Source: Archangium sp. (GTDB taxonomy: Bacteria > Myxococcota > Myxococcia > Myxococcales > Myxococcaceae). From it: 64,000 nt of DNA. Both the position numbers and the translations under genes were made by a program. The notes beneath the pieces were generated by a model, which worked only from the letters and a program-made list of their open reading frames with translations, was not told the DNA's origin and ran no database searches. Below are positions 49,401 to 57,731 of the stretch, in pieces (the first letter of the stretch is position 1; every line of letters starts with the position of its first letter). The DNA lies in assembly GCA_022843845.1 (NCBI GenBank), contig JALHMW010000008.1:1-64000 (forward strand), read 5' to 3'.

Positions 49401-49644
49401 CTACCAGACCGTCGGGCAAGGGCTGCGGAAGTTGAAGGGGGGGCCGCTGCCGACCTGCACTCGCAGCCAGGGGCTGTTCATCAGCGGAGTGCCCGTGCAA
49501 TCCGTGCCGGTCCAGCACATCTGCGCAGTGTTCGTGGGGTCGGTAGCGACGGGCGAGAAGCCCTGGATTCCCGTGAAGCACCTGTGGCCCCGTCGTGCAC
49601 GCGACGATGCTCACCACCGCTCCAACGAGAACCACGCTCCGCAT
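49401..49644 (-). pseudogene. Small Cys-containing lipoprotein, apparently frameshifted
   Basis: The frame begins with a clear lipoprotein signal (MRSVVLVGAVVSIVACTTG). A +1 shift shortly after joins it to CFTGIQGFSPVATD and CWTGTDCTGTPL in the neighbouring frame, ending at a TAG at 49401-49403. The joined product would be a short Cys-containing exported protein. It may be a broken gene or a sequencing error; the original family is unknown. Confidence 0.4.
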
Positions 49645-49778
49645 GTCGTCCGCCCCCTGTGAGGAAACGACCGTACGCCGGGCCCGTGGGGGCTTGAAAG
49701 TCGCATTTCCCGTTCGGTACTTTTCGCGCGCCGTCGGCATTTCGCCACGCGCACCGCAGAACCTGGGGGACTCACACC

Positions 49779-50450
49779 ATGCCGTCCAAGCTCACCGGAG
49801 AGATGACGTTCGACACGTTCGAAGACCTCACGCTCTTCACCATCGCTGCCATCGAAGCCGACCCCGACGCGGCTGATCTGCTGCCGATGACGGCCACCTG
49901 GCTTCCGCAGATCGCAGCGGCGCGCGCTGACAACCTCGCGGTGCGGCAGCAGGGAGCGAAGGCTGACGCGCTCCGCATCGTCGCGAACGGCCGCCTCGAC
50001 GCCGCGTGCGTTGCCTTCGGCGACACGCTCTACGCCGCCGTCAACAAGGACCGCTCGACCGCGCGATGGAAGACGTTCTTCTCCGAGACGGTCACCAGCT
50101 TCGTGAAGCAGGCGTTCGATCGGCAGATCAAGACCGTGCGCGGCTGGCTGTCGCTCCCGAACGACGCGGCGCTCGAGGCGCACCGCACGGCGTTGACGAA
50201 GTGGAGCGACGCCGCTGCCGACGCGCAGGTGAAGACCTCGACCGTCGGTGCGCTCCGCGGCCAGTCCCGACAGCAGCGGGAGACCCTCGCCGACGCCCTG
50301 ACCCGTGAGCGCGACGGACTCTCTGAAGCGCTCAGCCAGCGCGCGCGCGACCGCAAGCTTCCACGTGATTGGCCGACGCTCTTCTTCCCCGTCACCTCGC
50401 GCAACGTCGCGGAGCCCGAGGCCCCCACGCCGCCCGCGCAACCGGCCTGA
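49779..50450 (+). CDS. Hypothetical helical protein
   Basis: A 223-aa soluble protein of alternating charged helices (AHRTALTKWSDAAADAQVK and others) with a Pro-rich tail. The family is not recognised. ATG at 49779 follows a short stretch with no good ribosome site. It lies in the island-like segment after the integrase remnant, convergent with the ImmA-like gene across the repeat array. Confidence 0.6.
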   Translation: MPSKLTGEMTFDTFEDLTLFTIAAIEADPDAADLLPMTATWLPQIAAARADNLAVRQQGAKADALRIVANGRLDAACVAFGDTLYAAVNKDRSTARWKTFFSETVTSFVKQAFDRQIKTVRGWLSLPNDAALEAHRTALTKWSDAAADAQVKTSTVGALRGQSRQQRETLADALTRERDGLSEALSQRARDRKLPRDWPTLFFPVTSRNVAEPEAPTPPAQPA

Positions 50451-50494
50451 CCCACACCCAGGATCCATCATTCACCCGAAGCAGGAGGCCTCCT

Positions 50495-50720
50495 GCATTT
50501 CCGGAAGCCGCTTCCCTCGGGTGACTGACCCTTCCTGCCCGTGCTGGATGCCCCGCTCGCCCGAGGTGAGACTCTTCCTGTGGAAACAGGATCTGCAGTT
50601 CTCGAGGTGACCGACCCATCCTGAACACGCAAGACGCCGCGTTCCTGCGGTGACCGACCCATCCCGCACCTGCAGGAAGCCGTGTCCTCCAGGTGAGCGA
50701 GGCATCCGGGCGTGCTGCGC
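50495..50720. repeat. Tandem array of about 43-bp imperfect repeats
   Basis: A 16-bp element near GGTGACCGACCCATCC recurs at 50520, 50565, 50606, 50649 and 50692 (spacing 45, 41, 43, 43). Each is preceded by a looser element of the form GGAAGCCGnnTTCCT, so the unit is about 43 bp with variable parts. The array is not a CRISPR: the conserved part is short, the spacers share sequence and no cas genes are nearby. It fills the space between two convergent genes. Confidence 0.8.
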
Positions 50721-50747
50721 CAACGCAATCAGGAGGATGCAACGCTT

Positions 50748-52061
50748 TCAGACGAGCGCAGCAACATCGTCCGGCTCGATGATCTGGTTGTTCGCCAGGT
50801 GCGACGAGATCGTCAGCGGCGAAACCTGAAAGTGATCGGCTGCGCGCTCGAGCGCTTCCTGCGACAGGTCGTCCCCCAACACCTCGACGAGCTCCGCGAT
50901 GGGAACCAGGAACTCGGCTGCGAAAGCGCGCTGGGCCTTCTGGTTTGCAGTGGCTGCGTCGCTCCCGACCAGCCACGACGAATTGGTAGCCGCCATCGCG
51001 TGCGCACCAATCAATCGCGCAACCTCAAAGCGGCGACCAGTCGGGTGCACTCGCCGAAAGTAGACCCGTGCGTGCTCGCCGGATGACGGAAACGCGAGGC
51101 CGAGGGGCGCCGAGGCTGGAGCCGTCTTGAACTTCGCCCCGATGAGGGTCTCGAGGCTTGCGTCGCTGACGGCGCCACTCGGCTCACCGAGCGCCTGTCG
51201 CATGTGCTTCGCCAGGCTGCGGCCTCGTTGCCATGGCAGCGCCGATGCCTCGACGTTCGCGCTCCCGCTGAGCGGAGGAGCAAACCGCGCCGGCGTCCCA
51301 CCACCCCGAAGCGCGCCGTCGACGAACTTCAGCACCTCCCAGGGCTGCTTCCGCAGCGACGCAGCGCTCGACGTGGCGTTGGCGAGCTCGTCGACCGTCT
51401 CGGCGCTTGCGACTGGTTCGAGCTGAAGCAGTCCGGTCACCAACTCCGGCGGCGCGTCGTCAGCGTCAAATCCCAGCGCTGCCTCGAGCGCGCGGTGGCG
51501 AGCGTTCGCGGGCGACTGTCGTTCCTCCTGCACTTCCGCCCACAACGCCTCGAGCTCACTGCTCTTGAGTCCGCGCGCGTGCAGTCGAGCGATGACCGAC
51601 GAGACGAAACGTTCGAGCTCTCGGCTGAAGGCTCGAGTCGAGACGCTCCCGCTCGAGTCGCTCAAAAACCGCAGGGGTTCCGCGAGAACCCGGCGCGAGG
51701 GCCGGCTCGTGATGTCGACCCGCTCCCCGTCTGGGCTGAACGTGATGCGCGGCCAGAGGAACCCGCCGCCGACTCCGCGGAGTTCATGCGCCATTCGCCA
51801 GCCGTGTGACTGCTCGCGATGGTGCGCCGCGCCGGCTTCATGGAGGAGCCGCCACCACGAGTCCGCGAGCCACATCGCGAGCGGGTAGCAGGCGACGCGC
51901 ACGCTGGGCCGAACTGATTGCGCCCACGCGTCGTCGACCGAAGTCAGCACCTCGGTGCCGCGCGAGATGGTGACGTCGGCCATCGTCGCCCGCTCTTCGG
52001 GAGACCCGTTTTCTGAAGGGTAGAAATCTGTCTCGATCGAGAACTCGCTCAAGGCCGCCAC
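50748..52061 (-). CDS. ImmA/IrrE-like protein lacking the zinc motif
   Basis: A 437-aa protein. The C-terminal region has the ImmA/IrrE (DUF955) pattern RAFAAEFLVP followed by LERAADHFQVS, but at the place where HExxH should precede it the sequence is VARLIGAHAMAATN, so the zinc site is lost. The N-terminal 300 residues are unique. A catalytically dead metalloprotease may act as a sensor, or the gene may have lost function. GTG start; its 5' end overlaps the 3' end of the next gene on the same strand by 13 bp. Confidence 0.68.
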   Translation of the reverse strand: MAALSEFSIETDFYPSENGSPEERATMADVTISRGTEVLTSVDDAWAQSVRPSVRVACYPLAMWLADSWWRLLHEAGAAHHREQSHGWRMAHELRGVGGGFLWPRITFSPDGERVDITSRPSRRVLAEPLRFLSDSSGSVSTRAFSRELERFVSSVIARLHARGLKSSELEALWAEVQEERQSPANARHRALEAALGFDADDAPPELVTGLLQLEPVASAETVDELANATSSAASLRKQPWEVLKFVDGALRGGGTPARFAPPLSGSANVEASALPWQRGRSLAKHMRQALGEPSGAVSDASLETLIGAKFKTAPASAPLGLAFPSSGEHARVYFRRVHPTGRRFEVARLIGAHAMAATNSSWLVGSDAATANQKAQRAFAAEFLVPIAELVEVLGDDLSQEALERAADHFQVSPLTISSHLANNQIIEPDDVAALV

Positions 52062-52477
52062 CTCAGTCGGATCTCTTCGACGAGGGGGTCGTCAGCCAGC
52101 ATCGGGTAGCCGTGATACGAGCCCACCTCGGGATTCTCGAGCATCGCCTCGACGGCCACGTCATTCGCCGCGACGCCCCACACGTTCTGCGGCCAGCCGT
52201 TTCGCTGCTGCTCGCTCACCAGGCCGAGTTCCACTCCGCGTCGAAGCACACGTTCTGCTTCCGCTCGAGTGAGGATGCCCGCGTCGTCACACAGACTTTT
52301 CGCGGTGCGCGGGTTGCTCGGCGGCGTCAGACCGAAGTCTCCAGCGTTGCGCTTGTGATCTGGATTGCCGCCGTAGGTGACGGCCTGGCTCAGCCCAAGA
52401 AGGTGGGCCACTCGCACGGGGTCATTCCCCGGAGGCGCGCACAACCTTCGCTTGTGGTTGAACTTTCGCTTCTTCAT
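52049..52477 (-). CDS. Conserved-looking hypothetical protein in ImmA-like module
   Basis: A 142-aa protein with patches GNPDHKRNAGDFGLTPP, RNGWPQNVWGV and YHGYPML that recall a family I have seen in mobile or defence contexts but cannot name. It is basic at the N-terminus (KKRKFNHKRR), so nucleic-acid contact is possible. It overlaps the ImmA-like gene and follows the small HigA-like gene by 33 bp. A three-gene island module is inferred. Confidence 0.65.
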   Translation of the reverse strand: MKKRKFNHKRRLCAPPGNDPVRVAHLLGLSQAVTYGGNPDHKRNAGDFGLTPPSNPRTAKSLCDDAGILTRAEAERVLRRGVELGLVSEQQRNGWPQNVWGVAANDVAVEAMLENPEVGSYHGYPMLADDPLVEEIRLRWRP

Positions 52478-52510
52478 CGTCAGCTCGGGTGCGGTGAGGC
52501 TCGAGAAACC

Positions 52511-52708
52511 CTACTTCAGAACCCGGGACGGGTGGCATGCCGGATCTTCCATGTCGAACGTCCGCTTCTCGTACTCCTCGAGCAGCAGCGCCAGCATCGC
52601 GAGTGAGTCTTGGGCTTTGGAACCGGGCCTGGAATTCCACAGCTTCTCAACGGTCCTGAGCGTTCGCTCGTACTGCCTCTGGTTGCTGATGACTTTGGGC
52701 GTCCTCAT
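52511..52708 (-). CDS. Short HigA-N-terminus-like protein (truncated antitoxin?)
   Basis: A 65-aa protein. VISNQRQYERTLRTVEKL and AMLALLLEEYEKRTF match the N-terminal part of COG5499 HigA-type antitoxin regulators, which normally continue into a helix-turn-helix domain. Here the frame stops before that domain. Either it is a degraded antitoxin or a version working without DNA binding. ATG 52708; a longer in-frame GTG-type start exists upstream. Confidence 0.55.
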   Translation of the reverse strand: MRTPKVISNQRQYERTLRTVEKLWNSRPGSKAQDSLAMLALLLEEYEKRTFDMEDPACHPSRVLK

Positions 52709-52758
52709 GGCCGGACCAACCACACGTCATGGAGCCAGCGATGCTGACGCCGGTGACG

Positions 52759-53517
52759 TCAGCCGAATCGGCCGGCGAGGTAGTCGCGAGTTCGCGGGTC
52801 GTTCGCCGACGTGAATAGCTGCTCCGTCGGGCCCGCCTCGACCAGCCGGCCCATCAACATGAACGCGCAGTCATCAGCCAGTCGCCGCGCCTGCGCCATG
52901 CTGTGCGTCACCACCAGGCTCGTGTACTCGCCACGCAGCGACCGCAGAAGCTCCTCGATCGCCTGCGTCGAACGTGAGTCGAGCGCCGAACACGGCTCAT
53001 CCATCAACAGCACGCTCGGCTTGAGCGGCAAGAGTCGCGCGATGCACAGGCGCTGCTGCTGCTCGAGTGACAGCGACAACGCATTGGTGCCGAGCCGGTC
53101 CTTCAGCGCGTCCCACAGCTCGACCCTCTGGAGCGCGTCCTTCGCCCGCGCGTGCAGCTCCTCTTTCGACCACCGCTCGAACAGCGACGCCGACAGCGTC
53201 ACGTTCTCGAGCACCGACAACGGCAACGGGTTGGGCCGCTGAAACACCAGCCCCACGTGTCGTCGCAGCTCGTGCACCGACACCGACGCCGCCAGCACGT
53301 CATGCCCGAGGATCTCGATGCGTCCGGTGATGCGCGTGTTGCCCGCCCGCTCGTGCATTCGGTTGAAGCACTTCAGCAGCGTGCTCTTGCCGCACCCCGA
53401 AGGGCCGACCAGCGCGGTGATGCCTCCCTGCTTCACCGACAGCGACACCTCGCTCAACGCCTGAAACGCGCCGTACCACATGGACACGTCACGAACGTCG
53501 ATCGCGGCCGCACTCAT
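52759..53517 (-). CDS. pstB: Phosphate ABC transporter ATPase PstB2 (degenerate signature motif)
   Basis: A 252-aa PstB-like ATPase. Walker A is GPSGCGKST (38-46), the Q-loop VFQRPNP (Gln93) and Walker B LLMDEP are intact, and the H-switch VTHSM is present. The signature LSGGQ is replaced by LSLEQ (149-153). Its partner PstB1 has the reverse defects. It is the last gene of the pst operon and overlaps pstB1 by an ATGA; no phoU follows. The next gene downstream belongs to the island. Confidence 0.9.
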   Translation of the reverse strand: MSAAAIDVRDVSMWYGAFQALSEVSLSVKQGGITALVGPSGCGKSTLLKCFNRMHERAGNTRITGRIEILGHDVLAASVSVHELRRHVGLVFQRPNPLPLSVLENVTLSASLFERWSKEELHARAKDALQRVELWDALKDRLGTNALSLSLEQQQRLCIARLLPLKPSVLLMDEPCSALDSRSTQAIEELLRSLRGEYTSLVVTHSMAQARRLADDCAFMLMGRLVEAGPTEQLFTSANDPRTRDYLAGRFG

Positions 53518-54275
53518 CCGAACCGCCCCTCGAGGTAGCCGCGGGTCAGCTCGTGCTGAGGCGAGTCGAAGAACGCCGCGGTGGGCTGCACTTCGATCAC
53601 CCGGCCTTCCCACATCATCGCGGTGTGATCCGCCAGCCGCCGCGCCTGGTGAATCAAGTTGGTGACGAGGACGATCGTCACCTGGCTCCGCATCGCCTTG
53701 AGCAGCTCTTCGATGCGCGCCGTCGTGACGGGATCGATCGCGATCGAGAACTCGTCGAGACACAACACCTCAGGCTCGTGCGACAGCGCGCGCGCGATGG
53801 CGAGGCGCTGCTGCTGACCTCCCGACAACCGCGTCGCCGTCTGATCGAGCCGGTCCTTCACCTCGTCCCACAGCGCGGCGGCGCGCAGACACTTCTCCGC
53901 CCGCTCCCGAAGCTCGGGACCCTTCCGTGCGCCCGCCATCCGCGGCGCGTACGTGACGTTGTCGATCACGCTCATCGGCAGGCCCACCGGCAACGGCGCC
54001 ACCAGCCCGACCCGACGCCGGAGCGCCGCCACATCTCGCATCGCGAAGACGTCTTCTCCGCCGACCGCGACGCTGCCCTCGACGCGCAGCCCGACGACCT
54101 CGTCACTCAGCCGCGAGAGACACGACATCAGCGTGCTCTTGCCTGCCTGCGCGGGGCCGATGATGGCGACGATCTCTCCCGCGCCCACCTCGAGATCGAC
54201 GCCACGCAGCGCCTCGACGCCGCCGTACCAGGCGCGCAGACCCTTCACCGCGACGCTGGCGGCCGTCTTCACCAT
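53514..54275 (-). CDS. pstB: Phosphate ABC transporter ATPase PstB1 (lacks Q-loop Gln and H-switch His)
   Basis: A 253-aa PstB-like ATPase with a canonical signature LSGGQQQRL, but an unusual P-loop GPAQAGKST. The Q-loop Gln is missing (VAPLPVG instead of VFQRPNP), Walker B reads LCLDEF and the H-switch His is Asn (VTNLI). It pairs in sequence logic with PstB2, which has all of these but a broken signature. The ATG overlaps the pstA end by 7 bp. Confidence 0.9.
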   Translation of the reverse strand: MVKTAASVAVKGLRAWYGGVEALRGVDLEVGAGEIVAIIGPAQAGKSTLMSCLSRLSDEVVGLRVEGSVAVGGEDVFAMRDVAALRRRVGLVAPLPVGLPMSVIDNVTYAPRMAGARKGPELRERAEKCLRAAALWDEVKDRLDQTATRLSGGQQQRLAIARALSHEPEVLCLDEFSIAIDPVTTARIEELLKAMRSQVTIVLVTNLIHQARRLADHTAMMWEGRVIEVQPTAAFFDSPQHELTRGYLEGRFG

Positions 54276-55138
54276 CGGCGGTTCTTTCGATGCCGGCTGC
54301 GGAGCACCACCGACACGGCGTTGGCCGAGAGCACCAACGCGATCAGCACCAGCGCGGTCGCGGCCGGGTAGCTCTCCGGCACGCCCACCACCTGCGTCGT
54401 GATGGTGAAGAGGTGCATCGACAACGCCATGCACTGGTCGAAGACGTTGTTCGGCAACGACGGCAGGTAGAACGCCACGCCGGTGAAGAGAATCGGAGCC
54501 GTCTCTCCCGCCGCCCGCGACACCGCGAACACCACGCCAGTCAGGATGCCCGGCAACGCGTTGGGCAACACGATGTGCCACACCGTCTGCGCCCGGCTCG
54601 CGCCCAGCGCCCAGCTCGCCTGTCGAAACGAGTACGGCACCGCCAGCAACGACTCGCGGGTCGCGGCGATGACGATCGGCAGGTTCATCACGGCCAGCGT
54701 GAGACTCGCGGCGAGAATGCTGGTGCCCAGCCGCATGAACACCACGAACGCTCCGACGCCGAAGAGCGCGTGCACGATGCTCGGCACTCCGGCGAGGTTG
54801 ACGATCGCGAGGTGTACGAAGTCGAGCAGCCGTCCCGGTCGCGCGTACTCGGTCAGGTACACCGCGCCCATCACGCCGAGCGGCACCGACACCAGGAGGC
54901 TGAGGCCCACCAGATAGAACGTGCCGACGATGGCAGGGAAGATGCCGCCCGCCGTCATGCCTGCGCGCGGAGGCGAGAGCAGAAAGTCGAGCGAGAGCGC
55001 CGGTGCTCCCCGGTACACCAACACCGCGAGTACGATCAGCGTCGGCGCGGCCAGCAAGACGGTCAGCAACCCCAACGCGAGCGACATCACGTGGGAGCGG
55101 CCGACCCGTCCCCTCGTCTTCTCGGTCGCCTCAAACAC
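54269..55138 (-). CDS. pstA: Phosphate ABC transporter permease PstA
   Basis: A 289-aa permease with six predicted membrane helices and the EAA-type loop ASWALGASRAQTVWHIVLPNA. The GTG start overlaps the pstC stop by 8 bp. It forms the channel with PstC. The family signature LSVPLGVMGAVYLTEYA-like region (here SVPLGVMGAVYL) is clear. Confidence 0.94.
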   Translation of the reverse strand: MFEATEKTRGRVGRSHVMSLALGLLTVLLAAPTLIVLAVLVYRGAPALSLDFLLSPPRAGMTAGGIFPAIVGTFYLVGLSLLVSVPLGVMGAVYLTEYARPGRLLDFVHLAIVNLAGVPSIVHALFGVGAFVVFMRLGTSILAASLTLAVMNLPIVIAATRESLLAVPYSFRQASWALGASRAQTVWHIVLPNALPGILTGVVFAVSRAAGETAPILFTGVAFYLPSLPNNVFDQCMALSMHLFTITTQVVGVPESYPAATALVLIALVLSANAVSVVLRSRHRKNRRW

Positions 55139-56036
55139 GGTGCGCCGCCCGGCGAATCAACCGGTCTGCCAGCCAGTTGATGACGAAGGTGATCACGAAC
55201 AGACACAGGCCGATGGTGAAGAGCGCGCGGTAGTGCTCTCCACCCTTGGGCGCTTCGCCGAGCTCGGCGGCGATGGTCGCGGTCAGCGTGCGCACCGGAT
55301 CGAAGATGGAGTGCGGAATACGCACCGAGTGTCCCGTCGCCATCAGCACCGCCATCGTCTCGCCCACCACACGACTGACGCCGAGCAGCACTGCGGCGAG
55401 GAGCCCATTGCGTGCAGCCGGCACCACCACACGCGTCGTCGTCTCCCACCGCGTCGCGCCCAACGCCTCAGCGGCCTCGCGGTACGAGTCGGGAACGGCC
55501 CGCAGCGCGTCTTCGCCAAGCGAGATGATGACGGGCAACGACATCAACGCGAGCACCAGCGCACCGTTGGCGACGTTCAGGCCGACCGGCAGATCGAGCA
55601 CCGACACCATGAGTGGGCTGACGACGGTGAGCGCGATGAAACCCCACACCACCGAGGGGATCGCTGCGAGGAGTTCGATGATGATCTTCCCCGGCTCGCG
55701 AACGCGGGGAGGCGCCAGCTCGGCCAGGTAGATCGCTCCCAGCAGCCCCACCGGCACCGCCGCCACCATCGCCAGCGCGGTGACCGAGAGCGTGCCGACG
55801 AAGAGCGCAAGCGCGCCGTAGCGCACCTTCACCACCGAGTCGGGGAACCACTCCGTGCTGGTGAAGAACTCGATCGCGTCGAACCGACCCAACAGAAACG
55901 GCCAGGCCTCACCCACGACGAACAGCATGATGCCGGACAGCAACACCACCGCCGCGAAGCCACCGAGTCTGATGCCCAGCTCGAACAGGCGCTCGACGCC
56001 CCGGCTCCACCGGCTGCGATGGAGCCGCGCGCTCAC
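55131..56036 (-). CDS. pstC: Phosphate ABC transporter permease PstC
   Basis: A 301-aa permease with the motif AAEALGATRWETTTRVVVPAA and a VPVGLLGAIYLAELA helix. The GTG start overlaps the pstS stop (GTGA). Together with PstA it forms the inner-membrane channel fed by PstS. Confidence 0.94.
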   Translation of the reverse strand: MSARLHRSRWSRGVERLFELGIRLGGFAAVVLLSGIMLFVVGEAWPFLLGRFDAIEFFTSTEWFPDSVVKVRYGALALFVGTLSVTALAMVAAVPVGLLGAIYLAELAPPRVREPGKIIIELLAAIPSVVWGFIALTVVSPLMVSVLDLPVGLNVANGALVLALMSLPVIISLGEDALRAVPDSYREAAEALGATRWETTTRVVVPAARNGLLAAVLLGVSRVVGETMAVLMATGHSVRIPHSIFDPVRTLTATIAAELGEAPKGGEHYRALFTIGLCLFVITFVINWLADRLIRRAAHRV

Positions 56037-56917
56037 TGCGCCTCGCCAGAGGCCACCACCGGCTCGACGGCGACGTAGCCGGTGTGCTCGAGCACTCGCA
56101 GGCCTTCTGCCGAGCCGACCCAGTCGAGGAACACCCGCTGCGCGTCGGTCGGATTCTCGAGCGTGTACATGAAGAGCGGGCGGGTGATGGGGTACTCATG
56201 CCGCCGCGCCGTGAGCGCCGTGGGCGGCACGCACGGTTGGTCGGGCCCGCTCGAGACACAGACCGGCTTCACCCGCGGGCTCAGGTACCCCATGCCGACG
56301 TAGCCGATGGCGCAGGGCGTGGTCTCCACCAGGCGAATCGTCTCGCTGGAGCCGTTGAGATCGAGGCTCCCCAGGCGCAGGTCTTTCTTCGGGCCCACCA
56401 CCGTCTCTCTGAAGTACTGAAACGTGCCGGAGTTCGACTGCCGGCTCACCCGGACGATCTGGTTGTCGCGACAGCCCGGCACGGTCACGCCGAGATCGCT
56501 CCACGACTCGCAGGTGCCGCCTTCGCCGAAGATGCACGCGAGCTGCTCGAACGAGAGCGAGTCGGTCGGGTTCGCCGAGTTCACGAAGACGGCCAGCGCA
56601 TCGAGCGCGACCATGTGAGCGACGACCTTGCGGCCGTGTCGCTTGAAGGCTGCGTCGGCTTCTTCAGGGCGGATCGCGCGGCTGGAATTGGCGATGTCGA
56701 CCGAGCCTTGAATGAGCGCAGCGATGCCGGTGCCCGAGCCTCCGCCCGAGACCTCGACGGCCATGCGCGGGTGGGTGAGCACGAAGGTCTCGGCCCATGC
56801 CTGCGCGAGGTTGACCATCGTGTCGCTGCCCTTGTTCTGCACCACCACGCGATCGCTCGGCCCGCGACAGGCGGTCAGGAGCAGCGTGATGAGGAGTGCA
56901 GGCCGGAGCATCGCCAT
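56033..56917 (-). CDS. pstS: Phosphate-binding lipoprotein PstS
   Basis: A 294-aa lipoprotein (LLTAC lipobox) that binds phosphate. KGSDTM, the SGGGSGTGI loop and SNSGTFQYF are the phosphate-contact regions of PstS/PhoX-type proteins. The lipid anchor rather than a free periplasmic form is notable. ATG 56917 is chosen; an upstream GTG is possible. No convincing Pho box was seen in the 200 bp upstream. Confidence 0.93.
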   Translation of the reverse strand: MAMLRPALLITLLLTACRGPSDRVVVQNKGSDTMVNLAQAWAETFVLTHPRMAVEVSGGGSGTGIAALIQGSVDIANSSRAIRPEEADAAFKRHGRKVVAHMVALDALAVFVNSANPTDSLSFEQLACIFGEGGTCESWSDLGVTVPGCRDNQIVRVSRQSNSGTFQYFRETVVGPKKDLRLGSLDLNGSSETIRLVETTPCAIGYVGMGYLSPRVKPVCVSSGPDQPCVPPTALTARRHEYPITRPLFMYTLENPTDAQRVFLDWVGSAEGLRVLEHTGYVAVEPVVASGEAQ

Positions 56918-57124
56918 CACACTCACCACGGGCGGATGACGCAGTTGCGACGCTTTGGTGACGACTGTGTCGCGCACTCCCAGGGCTCACTGCATTTCCT
57001 GCGCGGTTGGTCGCTGATGCGTCGTGTTGTGCAGGTTCTGCATCGCGCGTCGCCCTCGAGAATACGGCTAGCGCGCCATGCGTCGCTGTACACTCACTGC
57101 CGTTTTCCAACCGGAGGCCCACCC

Positions 57125-57730
57125 ATGCGGTTCCTGCTCGTCGCGATCGTCACGCTCACCTCGTCGCTCTCACTCGCTCAACAGGTCAAAGTTCAGACCG
57201 GCACTGGAGGCGTGCAGGTCGACACTGGCGCTGCTGGCGTTCAGGTCGACACTGGCACGGGCACGACGGTGAAGACGAAGGCCGGCAACGTGACGGTGAA
57301 GACGGGGCAGGGGACGACGACGGTGCAGACCGGCGGAGCCAACGTTCGCGTCGAGACGAAGCCTGGCTCCGTCAACGTCGCGGCGCCGCCTCCCGCCGTC
57401 GTTCAGCCGGCTCCCGTGCCCGCGGTCGTCGCCGACGTCGGTGATGACGACGAGGAGCTTGTCATTCAGGAGAACGGCCAGACCATCGAGCACACCTGCG
57501 GCGCCGATCAGCAGGTCATCGTGAACGGGAACGACAACGGCATCACGCTCCACGGCCCGTGCAAGGACGTGCACGTCAACGGCGACCGGAACCGAATCGC
57601 GACCGACTCGGTGCAGTCGATCGTCGCCAACGGGGACTCCAACCAGATTCAGTGGCGCGCGACGCCGAAGGGCAAGAACCCGAAGGTGTCGACGAACGGC
57701 AACAAGAACCAGGTCACGAAGCTGCGCTGA
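57125..57730 (+). CDS. DUF3060-like exported protein with short beta repeats
   Basis: A 201-aa exported protein (signal peptide to about 18). Residues 21-85 are about seven imperfect 9-residue strand repeats of VxVxTGxxx type. A Pro-rich linker follows, and the C-terminal DUF3060-like part (QQVIVNGNDNGITL, VHVNGDRNRI, SIVANGDSNQI) holds further short strands. It is likely a surface or periplasmic structural protein; the function is unknown. GGAGG lies 7 bp upstream of the ATG. Confidence 0.75.
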   Translation: MRFLLVAIVTLTSSLSLAQQVKVQTGTGGVQVDTGAAGVQVDTGTGTTVKTKAGNVTVKTGQGTTTVQTGGANVRVETKPGSVNVAAPPPAVVQPAPVPAVVADVGDDDEELVIQENGQTIEHTCGADQQVIVNGNDNGITLHGPCKDVHVNGDRNRIATDSVQSIVANGDSNQIQWRATPKGKNPKVSTNGNKNQVTKLR

Positions 57731-57731
57731 C

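Noticed and set aside
50495..50720. Repeat array read as a CRISPR
   Set aside because: Only 16 bases are conserved, spacers share sequence, spacing varies and no cas genes occur nearby.
56918..57124. Pho box in front of pstS
   Set aside because: Weak TGTCA-like pieces exist, but no pair at the right spacing could be supported.
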